A stretch of 64,000 nucleotides of DNA from a bacterium (GTDB taxonomy: Bacteria; Planctomycetota; Planctomycetia; Pirellulales; Pirellulaceae). Under the pieces are notes generated by a model, which saw only the letters and a list, made by a program, of their open reading frames with translations, was not told the origin of the DNA and searched no databases. The position numbers and the translations under genes are program-made. The stretch covers positions 1 to 64,000 of the forward strand of contig JAUIGN010000039.1 in the NCBI GenBank assembly GCA_030430075.1, written 5' to 3'. This document shows, piece by piece, positions 27,485 to 35,684 of this stretch (position 1 is the stretch's first letter; every line of letters starts with the position of its first letter).

Positions 27485-29890
27485 TTGGGCCACCGCAGAA
27501 AACTCCTGGTAACGTTGATCGGGATCTTCACGTCGGTGACCCTGATCATTGGGGCGGTCGCCATCGGCAGTCTCTACCAGATCACCATTCGCCAGAGGCA
27601 AGCCGACCTGGAACACACGGTTCGCGGCCAGGCGCGGCTGATGGAGGCCGTCGCCAAGGCGAATCTGGCCGAGCTGCCGGCGGACCGTCAGGCAGCGATC
27701 GCGCTCACCTTGCAGCAGTTTTCCGACGCGCATCAGCGGTTCGCCGGGATCGGGAGCACGGGCGAGTTTACGCTCGCCAGGCGGGCCGACGATCAAATCG
27801 TCTTTCTCCTGGGACACCGCCACGGGGACCGTTCCGACCCCCAACCGGTCGGCTGGGCATCACCCCTGGCAGAGCCGATGCGACGCGCCTTGCGGGGTGA
27901 ACGAGGAACCCTGGTGGGGCTCGACTATCGCGGGCAGACCGTCGTTGCCGCGCACGCGCCGGTGGCCGTGGTCGACTGGGGTATCGTTGCCAAAATGGAC
28001 CTGGCGGAAGTGCTGGCACCATTCTTCCGGTCGGCCACCCTCACCGCCCTGGCCACGCTCACGATCGGCTTGCTGGGTCTGGCCATCCTGGTTCGCGCCG
28101 TCAACCCGCTGCTCGATCGCCTGGAAGAGTCGGAGGGATCGGCGCGGGCTGAGCTGGAGAAACGGGTCGAAGCGCGGACGGCCGAACTGGAATCCTCGCT
28201 GCGTGCCCTCCGCGAATCGCACGACTTCGCCGAGACGGTCATCAACAGCCTGCCCGGGATCTTCTACGTCTTCGACGCAGACGGCGGCTTCCTGCGCTGG
28301 AATCAGAATGTCGAGCGGATCACCGGTTACAACGCGGACGAGTTGGCCAACATGACGCCGCTCGACTTCGTCCACGAAGAAGATCGACCGATGATCGCGG
28401 AACGCGTGAACGAGGTTTTCCGGCGCGGAATCGCCACGGCCCGCGCGGACTACGTCTTCAAGGACGGCCGCAGCGCGCCGTTCTTTTTTACCGGATTGCG
28501 GTTCGAGTCGGCCTCCCGCCAACTGCTGATCGGATTCGGGATCGATGTGAGCGAACAACAGCAGGCGGAAGCCAAGTTGCGCCAGCATGCGCAACGATTG
28601 CAGTTGATCGGCGACATCATGGAAGCCGTTCTCGAAGCCGGGTCAACCGAGCAGGTCGCTGCAGCGGTCCTCGAGCGACTCGGCGCCCTGGTACCGTGCC
28701 AGCGTTCCAGCGTCGTCTTGTTCGGCGACGACCTGCAAAGCGCCCACCTGCTGTCGGCACACGGGGATCCCAACACCACACTGCACGCCGGAATCGACCT
28801 CCCGATCGGGATGTTCGGCGCGCTGGACCGGATGGCCGCCGGCCAGGCGAACCAGATCGACGACCTGGGCAGCGTCACGCGATCCGCGCCGCAACAGGTG
28901 CTCTACGACGAAGGCGTACGTTCGTATTTCAGTATTCCACTTCGCGTGGAAGGCGCCTTGATTGGGGCGCTCAATTTGGGCGCGTCCCAACCACACCAAC
29001 TGGAGAACGAACATATCATGATCGCCGCCGAGGTCGCCAAACCGCTGGCGCTTGGGATTCGTAAATCCCAACTGCACGACAAGGTGCTCGCCCACGCTGC
29101 CACGATGGAATCGCGGGTTGCCGAGCGGACGAGCGAGTTGGCGGAGGCGAAAGAACAGGCGGAGGCGGCCGATCGAGTCAAGTCGGCCTTCCTGGCCACG
29201 ATGTCGCACGAATTGCGAACGCCGCTGAACTCGATCATCGGCTTTACCGGCATCATGCTGAAACGGTTATCCGGCCCACTCAACGAGGAGCAGACCAAGC
29301 AGCTCGGCATGGTGCAAGGAAGCGCCCGCCACCTGCTCAGCCTGATCAATGATGTCCTCGACATCTCGAAAATCGAGGCGGGGCAGATTGAGGTCAATGC
29401 GGTCCCCTGCGACCTCGGTCCTGTGATCAACCGCACGGTCGATTCCGTCATGCCGGCCGCCCACCAGAAGCAGTTGCGGCTGACGACGCAGCTCCCCCCC
29501 GGCCTCGAGCCGGTCATCGCCGACCCGCGGCGTGTCGAGCAGGTGCTGCTTAACCTGGTCAACAATGCCGTCAAGTTCACCACGGTCGGGCAGGTTTGCG
29601 TTTCCTGCGAGCCGCAGGGCGAGTCGATGGTGGTCCGTGTGGCGGACACCGGCTGTGGCATTCGCTCGACCGATCTCGAGCGACTCTTCCAGCCGTTCCA
29701 ACAACTCGATTCCGGGATCTCCCGCCAGCACGACGGGACGGGCCTGGGGTTGGCCATTTGTAAGCGTCTGGTCGAGTTGATGGGGGGGCGACTCACCGTC
29801 GAGAGTACGTTTGGCGCCGGGAGCACCTTCTCGTTCACCCTTCCGGTCTGGACGAGCGAACCGGCCATGGACTCCCCAGCGGCCGACTGA
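27485..29890 (+). CDS. Membrane sensor histidine kinase (Cache-PAS-GAF-HisKA-HATPase)
   Basis: 801 residues from TTG at 27485, with GAAAGG eight bases upstream. A TTG at 27365 is also in frame but adds 40 Arg-rich residues before the first membrane helix. Order: TM1 (about 6-28), periplasmic Cache-like domain (about 35-180, with LVGLDYRGQTVVAAHAPVAV), TM2 (about 187-210), coiled coil, PAS (about 245-365, NSLPGIFYVFDADGGFLRWN), GAF (about 385-530), second coil, HisKA with MSHELRTPLNSIIGF (His about 575), HATPase with NLVNNAVKF, DTGCGI and GTGLGLAI. It has no attached receiver. The receivers encoded 270 bases downstream are the probable partners. Confidence 0.9.
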   Translation: MGHRRKLLVTLIGIFTSVTLIIGAVAIGSLYQITIRQRQADLEHTVRGQARLMEAVAKANLAELPADRQAAIALTLQQFSDAHQRFAGIGSTGEFTLARRADDQIVFLLGHRHGDRSDPQPVGWASPLAEPMRRALRGERGTLVGLDYRGQTVVAAHAPVAVVDWGIVAKMDLAEVLAPFFRSATLTALATLTIGLLGLAILVRAVNPLLDRLEESEGSARAELEKRVEARTAELESSLRALRESHDFAETVINSLPGIFYVFDADGGFLRWNQNVERITGYNADELANMTPLDFVHEEDRPMIAERVNEVFRRGIATARADYVFKDGRSAPFFFTGLRFESASRQLLIGFGIDVSEQQQAEAKLRQHAQRLQLIGDIMEAVLEAGSTEQVAAAVLERLGALVPCQRSSVVLFGDDLQSAHLLSAHGDPNTTLHAGIDLPIGMFGALDRMAAGQANQIDDLGSVTRSAPQQVLYDEGVRSYFSIPLRVEGALIGALNLGASQPHQLENEHIMIAAEVAKPLALGIRKSQLHDKVLAHAATMESRVAERTSELAEAKEQAEAADRVKSAFLATMSHELRTPLNSIIGFTGIMLKRLSGPLNEEQTKQLGMVQGSARHLLSLINDVLDISKIEAGQIEVNAVPCDLGPVINRTVDSVMPAAHQKQLRLTTQLPPGLEPVIADPRRVEQVLLNLVNNAVKFTTVGQVCVSCEPQGESMVVRVADTGCGIRSTDLERLFQPFQQLDSGISRQHDGTGLGLAICKRLVELMGGRLTVESTFGAGSTFSFTLPVWTSEPAMDSPAAD

Positions 29891-30161
29891 CGCGCGCCGT
29901 TGGGTCGGCCAATACGCGAGACGAACATCGCGGAGTTCGATACCAGCCTGGCCGTTGGCCGTCCGATCCGACCGCCACCGTGGGCGGCACATGCGGTTCG
30001 CACGGAAGCGGACAGCGAGAGGTCGGCGGGCAGCAGGTCGGCGTTGGAAATTCGTTCGCCAGCGAGAAAGATGCCTGCTACGCTAGATGCCTGGCGGCCT
30101 GGTCGTCAACCGCGACGGCCGGGCATTCCCGCTTCCTCTGCCGACCTTTGAGGATTGACCG

Positions 30162-30557
30162 TTGAGTCGGAAGATCTTGATCATTGAGGACAACGAACAG
30201 AACCTTTACCTGGCGACGTTCCTGCTGGAGCAGGGAGGCTACGAAGTCATTACGGCGCGGTCTGGCCCCGAAGGCATCGATCTGGCAACGCGTGAACACC
30301 CTGTCCTGATTCTCCTGGACATTCAACTTCCCGGCATGGACGGCTTCCAGGTCCTCGAGCAACTTCGCCGGAACCGGGCGCTCGACCAGGTACCCATTAC
30401 GGCGGTAACCTCCCACGCGATGGTCGGCGACCGCGAACGGTGCCTGACTGCCGGTTGCGACGGCTACATCGAAAAGCCGATCGACCCCGATACCTTTCTT
30501 TACGAAGTTGAACAGCAGTTGCCGGCCCCCAACCATTCTGCGGACGGCCCGTCATGA
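30162..30557 (+). CDS. Single-domain response regulator (DivK/CheY type)
   Basis: 131 residues from TTG at 30162, which is a receiver domain and nothing more. Acidic pocket Glu9/Asp10, phospho-acceptor Asp53 in LLLDIQLPG, Thr/Ser switch in ITAVTSH and Lys105 in YIEKPID are all present. There is no output domain, so it likely relays phosphate or acts through protein contacts. The stop overlaps the next start as ATGA, implying translational coupling with the receiver-kinase gene. Confidence 0.92.
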   Translation: MSRKILIIEDNEQNLYLATFLLEQGGYEVITARSGPEGIDLATREHPVLILLDIQLPGMDGFQVLEQLRRNRALDQVPITAVTSHAMVGDRERCLTAGCDGYIEKPIDPDTFLYEVEQQLPAPNHSADGPS

Positions 30558-31783
30558 CAACAATCCTGGTCGTCGACGACAACGGGCAGAATCAGTACAT
30601 GCTGGAAGCCTTGCTCGGCGGCAGCGGCTATGAAGTCATCACCGCCACCGACGGGGCCCAGGCCTTAGCGATGGCCCGCGACCGTCCGCCCAGCGTGGTG
30701 ATCAGCGATATCCTGATGCCGATCATGGATGGCTTTACACTCTGCCGCCACTGGAAAACGGATGACCGGTTGCAGCAGATTCCCTTCATCTTCTACACGG
30801 CCACCTACACGGACGCCAACGACGAAGCCTTCGCCCGCGACTTGGGAGCGGACCGATTCCTCCGCAAACCGGCCGAACCCGATGCGTTCCTGGCGGTCGT
30901 CCGCGAGGTCATCGCTCAGGGACCGACGGGCCATCCAGCGGCCGCCTCCCCGGCGGAGGTGACGGAAGAGGTCCACCTGCGGCAATACAACCAGGTCCTG
31001 CTGCGGAAGCTCGAAGACAAGATGGAAGAGCTGGAACGGGCAAACCAGTCGCTGGAGCAGCGTGTCGCGGAACGGACGGCCGAATTGGAGGAAAGAAACC
31101 AGACCTTGGAAGCCTTCGCCTACTCCATGGCCCATGACCTGGGTGCGCCGCTTCGTGGGATTCGCGGCTTTGCGGGGATATTGCAGGACGAGGAAAGCAG
31201 CGCACTGAGTGACGCGGGGCGAGAAAATCTTCAGATCATCATCGCGTCCAGCGATCAGTTGGACGGGATGATGCAGGACCTGCTTCGCTATGCCACCATG
31301 GGAAGCGGAGGCCTGGGTAAGGGCCCTGTCCCGCTGGGCAATATCCTGTCACGCGTCCGTCGCGACCTGACCACCCTGATGAAAGAATCCGGCGCGACCA
31401 TCGACATTCCGGCCGTCCTTCCCACGGTCACCGGCGAGGCGACGCTGCTGACCCAGATCTTCCTGAACCTGATCCGCAACGCCCTGACTTACCACCGCCC
31501 TGGTGAACGTCCGCAAGTCGTGGTTGCCTGCCGGGAAGCGGGCGACCGGGTTATCATGTCGGTCAGCGACCAAGGGATCGGCATCCGCCCGCAGGACTGC
31601 GAACAGATCTTTTCACTATTCCGCCGGCTCAACAGCCAGGAAGCATATCCGGGCAGCGGCGTCGGCCTGGGAATTGTCGAACGGGCGGTCCGGCTGCTGG
31701 GTGGGCGCGTCTGGGTCGAATCGGAATTCGGCCAGGGAAGCACGTTCTCCGTCGAGCTCCCGCTGGGTGAAACCGGCAGGTGA
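30554..31783 (+). CDS. Receiver-histidine kinase hybrid (REC-coil-HisKA-HATPase)
   Basis: 409 residues. An N-terminal receiver (1-125) has Asp9/Asp10, acceptor Asp52 in VISDILMPIMDG and Lys105 in FLRKPAEP. A coiled coil (about 145-185) leads to a phytochrome-type HisKA, FAYSMAHDLGAPLRGIRGFA with His194, and HATPase motifs NLIRNALTY, DQGIGI and GVGLGI. There is no membrane segment. It is a soluble kinase whose receiver probably takes its input from the upstream membrane kinase or single-domain receiver. Confidence 0.9.
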   Translation: MTTILVVDDNGQNQYMLEALLGGSGYEVITATDGAQALAMARDRPPSVVISDILMPIMDGFTLCRHWKTDDRLQQIPFIFYTATYTDANDEAFARDLGADRFLRKPAEPDAFLAVVREVIAQGPTGHPAAASPAEVTEEVHLRQYNQVLLRKLEDKMEELERANQSLEQRVAERTAELEERNQTLEAFAYSMAHDLGAPLRGIRGFAGILQDEESSALSDAGRENLQIIIASSDQLDGMMQDLLRYATMGSGGLGKGPVPLGNILSRVRRDLTTLMKESGATIDIPAVLPTVTGEATLLTQIFLNLIRNALTYHRPGERPQVVVACREAGDRVIMSVSDQGIGIRPQDCEQIFSLFRRLNSQEAYPGSGVGLGIVERAVRLLGGRVWVESEFGQGSTFSVELPLGETGR

Positions 31784-31930
31784 GTTCGCGGTCGCTGCGT
31801 TCTCAGCGACGACTGCGGCCGCTCGCCGCGCCCCTCCCGAAGTGGCCGGCGCCGTACCGGATTTGCTTCGCGAGCCCTCGCCATCACGTTATAATCGACG
31901 GGATCACTTAACCGCATCAAGGATTCTCGC

Positions 31931-33358
31931 ATGCCGGTCGCTCACCATGTCTCGTCCCTGTCGCGGCGTCATTTTCTTCGCCAGGCCGGGGGTGGTGCCG
32001 GGATGTTGGCGCTGGCCGGCCTGATGGCCGGCGAATCGGCAGCCGCGGCCGCGTCGCGGCCCACGGAAGGGACGCAGCCGCCCCACTTCCGGCCGCGGGC
32101 CAAACGGGTGATCTGGCTGTTCATGCATGGCGGGCCAAGCCACATGGACCTGCTGGACCCCAAGCCCGAACTGGCCCGGTATGCCGGCCAACCGATTCCA
32201 GCCAGCTTCGGCCACGTCATGACGCGCCGCAACGTGCGCAAGAACCCGCTGCTCGGACCGATCAAGGCCTTTCGTCCACGAGGACAGTCCGGTCTGGAAA
32301 TCAGCGACTTCCTTCCCAACATCGCTCGCCATGCCGACGACCTGCTGGTGATTCGCAGCATGCACGGCGACAGTGTGAATCACCCGCAGTCGGTTTATCA
32401 GATCAACACGGGCGGCATTCTGATGGGGCGGCCCAGTGTGGGGAGTTGGGTCGCGTACGGCTTGGGCAGCGAAAATCGTGACATGCCGGCATTCGTCGTG
32501 CTGCCCGATCCGGGCGGCGGGGCCAAGGGTGGACCGCCGGCGTGGGGAAGTGGCTTCCTGCCGGCGACCTACCAAGGTGTCACGATGCGAACCGGCGGCA
32601 CCCCGATCCTGAACCTCCAGCCGCCGGACCGGATCAGCGCCGCCCAACAGCGGCGGACATTGGACCTGATTCAACAGTTCAACCGCCGGCACCTGGCGAC
32701 CCGGCCGGCGGACGACGAACTCGCCGCCAGGATCGCCGCCTACGAACTGGCATTCCGGATGCAAGCCGCGGCCCCGGAGTTGGTCGATCTGGCCGCCGAA
32801 ACGCCCGCCACGCACCGACTCTACGGGATCGATCAGCCGGCAACGCGGGAATTCGGGCAGCGGTGTCTGCTGGCCAGGAGAATGATCGAGCGTGGCGTCC
32901 GCTTCGTGCAACTGTATTCGGGCGACACGAATGGCTGGGACGCACACAACGACGTGCTGGACAATCATTCGCGATACTGTGGGCGAACCGACTTGCCGGT
33001 CGCCGGGTTACTCGCCGACCTCAAACAACGGGGACTCCTGGACGAGACATTGGTGATCTGGGGAGGCGAGTTCGGCCGGATGCCGATGAGCGAACAGGGC
33101 AAGGGGCGCGACCACAATCCTTGGGGTTATTCCTACTGGCTGGCCGGCGCGAAACTGCGGGGAGGCCGAGCCTACGGTGCCACGGACCCAATCGGGCTGC
33201 GGGCCGCCGAGGATCCCGTGCATGTCCGCGACTTCCACGCCACCTTGCTGCACCTGCTGGGACTCGACCACGAACTGCTGACGGTCGAACATCACGGTTT
33301 GGACGAACGGCTGACCGGTCCCAACGAGGCGCACGTGGTAGAAGGGCTGGTGAGCTGA
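31931..33358 (+). CDS. DUF1501 family protein, second copy
   Basis: 475 residues with a Tat signal (SLSRRHFLRQAGGGAGMLAL). Family hallmarks are VIWLFMHGGPSHMDLLDPKP, DLLVIRSMHGDSVNHPQSVY, RRMIERGVRFVQLYSG, DETLVIWGGEFGRMPM and GRDHNPWGYSYWLAG. The protein differs markedly from the DUF1501 protein at 19611-20951, so this is not a recent duplication. Its stop overlaps the start of the following DUF1549/DUF1553 gene by one base. Confidence 0.92.
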   Translation: MPVAHHVSSLSRRHFLRQAGGGAGMLALAGLMAGESAAAAASRPTEGTQPPHFRPRAKRVIWLFMHGGPSHMDLLDPKPELARYAGQPIPASFGHVMTRRNVRKNPLLGPIKAFRPRGQSGLEISDFLPNIARHADDLLVIRSMHGDSVNHPQSVYQINTGGILMGRPSVGSWVAYGLGSENRDMPAFVVLPDPGGGAKGGPPAWGSGFLPATYQGVTMRTGGTPILNLQPPDRISAAQQRRTLDLIQQFNRRHLATRPADDELAARIAAYELAFRMQAAAPELVDLAAETPATHRLYGIDQPATREFGQRCLLARRMIERGVRFVQLYSGDTNGWDAHNDVLDNHSRYCGRTDLPVAGLLADLKQRGLLDETLVIWGGEFGRMPMSEQGKGRDHNPWGYSYWLAGAKLRGGRAYGATDPIGLRAAEDPVHVRDFHATLLHLLGLDHELLTVEHHGLDERLTGPNEAHVVEGLVS

Positions 33359-35415
33359 TGAATCCGGTCGACCAAGATCAACATGAGGGCACCGTCCGGC
33401 GGCCGCCGTCCGCGCTGCGGCGGCAGCCGCGCAATACGCTCGGCAGTGGTCGCTTCGCAGCAACCATGATGTTGGCCCTGTTTTCCGGGCTGGCCATGGG
33501 CAGACCGTCGGCGGCGGTCGAGCCGGCTGCGGTGATTCACGAAGAACCGATTTCGGCAACCGATCGGGATCATTGGTCGTTTCAACCGCTCAGCCGGCCA
33601 CCCCTCCCACCCGCGGCCGGCAAGCTGCCCGGCTGGTGCAACACGCCCGTCGATCACTTCATCCTGGCCCGGCTCGCATCGCTGGACCTGGAACCGCAAC
33701 CCGCGGCTGATCGCCCGAGCATCGTCCGCCGCCTCTACTTCGACTTGCTCGGGCTCCCGCCGACACCGACGGATGTCGCCGCCTTCGTCGATGACTGCCG
33801 CCCGGACGCCTACGAGCGGCTCGTTGATCGGCTGCTCGGCTCGCCTCATTACGGCGAACGGTGGGCTCAGCACTGGTTGGACCTGGCCCGGTTCGCAGAG
33901 ACGGACGGTTTTGAACACGACAAGACGCGATCCGAGGCGTGGCGGTATCGCGACTGGGTGATCGGCGCGCTCAATGAGGACCTCCCTTACGACCGGTTCG
34001 TGCGCTGGCAGCTCGCCGGAGACGAGATCGCCCCCGACAACCCGGCCGCCCGGATCGCCACGGCATTCTGCCTCTCCGGCCCCGACATGCCCGACATCAA
34101 TTCGCAGGAGGAACGGCGTCACCATTTGTTGAACGAACTGACGTCGACGGTCGGCGCCGCGCTGATGGGGTTGCAGATCGGCTGCGCCCAGTGCCATGAC
34201 CACAAGTATGACCCGTTGAGCCAGGCCGATTTCTATCGCCTGCGGGCGGTGTTTGAGCCGGCCGTGGTCCTGAAGAAGAACCAGTCGGTCAGTGTTCTGC
34301 AGACCCGCTCGCGGTCCGCGCCCAGCCACCTGATGATTCGCGGTGACTGGCAGCGGCCCGGACCGGAAATCGCACCCGGCGTCCCCCGCATCGCGCATCC
34401 GGCCGCAGGCGACGCCCCGCTGCCGGACAGCCTGCCGCCACGGACCGGACTGGCGCGGTGGCTGACTGGCCCGGACCACCCGCTGACTGCTCGGGTCATC
34501 GCGAATCGTGTCTGGCAGCATCACTTCGGCTTCGGTCTGGCGCGGTCGTCAAGCGATTTTGGGCTGGTTGGCGAGGAACCTTCGCATCCCGAATTACTGG
34601 ATTGGCTGGCAACGGAATTGGTCCGGCACGATTGGCATCTCAAGCCGCTCCACCGGCTGATCGTCTGTTCGGCAACCTACCGGCAGGCCAGCCGCCCGTC
34701 ACAAGACGGCTGGTCGGAGCAGCAGCTGTCGGACGCACAGGCCGCCTGGGACAAGTCATGGGAAATTGACCAGCCCAACTACTGGCTGGCCCGGTTTCCG
34801 CGCCGCCGCCTCTCCGGCGAGGAACTGCGGGATGCCCTGCTTGTCACGAGCGGCACGATGCATTGGCACCAAGGCGGCCCGGGCGTCCGCCCTCCCCTGC
34901 CCGCCGCGCTGGTCAAAACACTGCTGAAGAACCAATGGAATGTCAGTCCCAATCGGTCCGACCACTTTCGGCGCAGCGTGTACCTTTTCGCGCGGCGCAA
35001 TTTACGGTTTCCCATTTTTGAGGCCTTCGATCGACCGGACGCGAATGCCAGTTGCGCGCGGCGCAGTCGTTCGACGACCGCGCCTCAGTCTCTGCTGTTG
35101 CTGAACTCCGACGCCGCGTTGGAGGCGTCACAGCGGCTGGCCGGCCGGGTCCTGGCGGAATCATCCGGCTTGGACGAACGACTCGACATCGCCGTGCGCC
35201 ACGTGCTAGGGCGCTCACCCTCGACCAGCGAACGAGGGACGCTCGGCCAATTCCTGGCGACGCAACGCACGATGTTGAGCGGTAACGGACGCGCGGTGGA
35301 GACGCTTGCTTTGCCAGAGCCGATGATCGAACAACTCGACCCGTTTGAAGCCGCTGCCTGGACCGACCTCTGCCTGGCGCTCTACAACTTCAGCGAATTT
35401 CTCTACGTCGATTGA
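33358..35415 (+). CDS. DUF1549/DUF1553 protein, second copy, without a cytochrome region
   Basis: 685 residues from ATG at 33358, which overlaps the TGA of the DUF1501 gene. The frame is open back to 32542, but that part lies inside the DUF1501 gene and is out of frame with it. A hydrophobic stretch (MMLALFSGLAMGRPSAAV, about 37-54) is the signal. DUF1549 follows (TPVDHFILARLASLDLEPQP, RRLYFDLLGLPPTPTD, ERWAQHWLDLARFAETDGFE), then DUF1553 (ARVIANRVWQHHFGFGLA, LHRLIVCSATYRQASRPS). One CAQCH lies near residue 277. It lacks the Ig-like and CX4CH N-terminal region of the first copy. Confidence 0.9.
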   Translation: MNPVDQDQHEGTVRRPPSALRRQPRNTLGSGRFAATMMLALFSGLAMGRPSAAVEPAAVIHEEPISATDRDHWSFQPLSRPPLPPAAGKLPGWCNTPVDHFILARLASLDLEPQPAADRPSIVRRLYFDLLGLPPTPTDVAAFVDDCRPDAYERLVDRLLGSPHYGERWAQHWLDLARFAETDGFEHDKTRSEAWRYRDWVIGALNEDLPYDRFVRWQLAGDEIAPDNPAARIATAFCLSGPDMPDINSQEERRHHLLNELTSTVGAALMGLQIGCAQCHDHKYDPLSQADFYRLRAVFEPAVVLKKNQSVSVLQTRSRSAPSHLMIRGDWQRPGPEIAPGVPRIAHPAAGDAPLPDSLPPRTGLARWLTGPDHPLTARVIANRVWQHHFGFGLARSSSDFGLVGEEPSHPELLDWLATELVRHDWHLKPLHRLIVCSATYRQASRPSQDGWSEQQLSDAQAAWDKSWEIDQPNYWLARFPRRRLSGEELRDALLVTSGTMHWHQGGPGVRPPLPAALVKTLLKNQWNVSPNRSDHFRRSVYLFARRNLRFPIFEAFDRPDANASCARRSRSTTAPQSLLLLNSDAALEASQRLAGRVLAESSGLDERLDIAVRHVLGRSPSTSERGTLGQFLATQRTMLSGNGRAVETLALPEPMIEQLDPFEAAAWTDLCLALYNFSEFLYVD

Positions 35416-35487
35416 GCGACTTCCATCGACCGCCTGTGATCGGATGAACCGCCCTTACAATCCGCTCGCACGCCCCGGGTAGCGCCC

Positions 35488-35535
35488 TCGAATGGTTTAT
35501 CAGCCGTCGGTCGTTCGCCCCGGTTCCGTCAATCG
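35488..35535 (-). repeat. Dispersed ~40 bp intergenic repeat, copy A
   Basis: Minus strand GAACCGGGGCGAACGACCGA continues CGGCTGATAA; it aligns with copy B at 45618-45661 (GAACCGGGGCTAACGCCCAG, CGGCTGATAA). It sits in the 269-base gap between two convergent gene ends. Nothing else was recognised in that gap. Confidence 0.6.
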
Positions 35536-35684
35536 CAGAGCACACCGAACGCTGCCAGGTTCCGGCCGATCGGCGCGGCGTTGTCGGTGCGTTCTGCGGA
35601 AATGATTGTGAGCCAGCAACGTACGCTGAATCACGGATCATGGAGGAACCATCCGCGCGACGTGCGGTATCGCGAACTGCCGTG

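Noticed and set aside
29891..30161. Small plus-strand open frames between the kinase and the receiver genes
   Set aside because: Arg-rich translations in every frame with no start signal. The 271-base gap is treated as non-coding.
32542..33357. Upstream extension of the DUF1549/DUF1553 frame
   Set aside because: It lies wholly inside the DUF1501 gene in another frame. The ATG overlapping the DUF1501 stop is the natural start.
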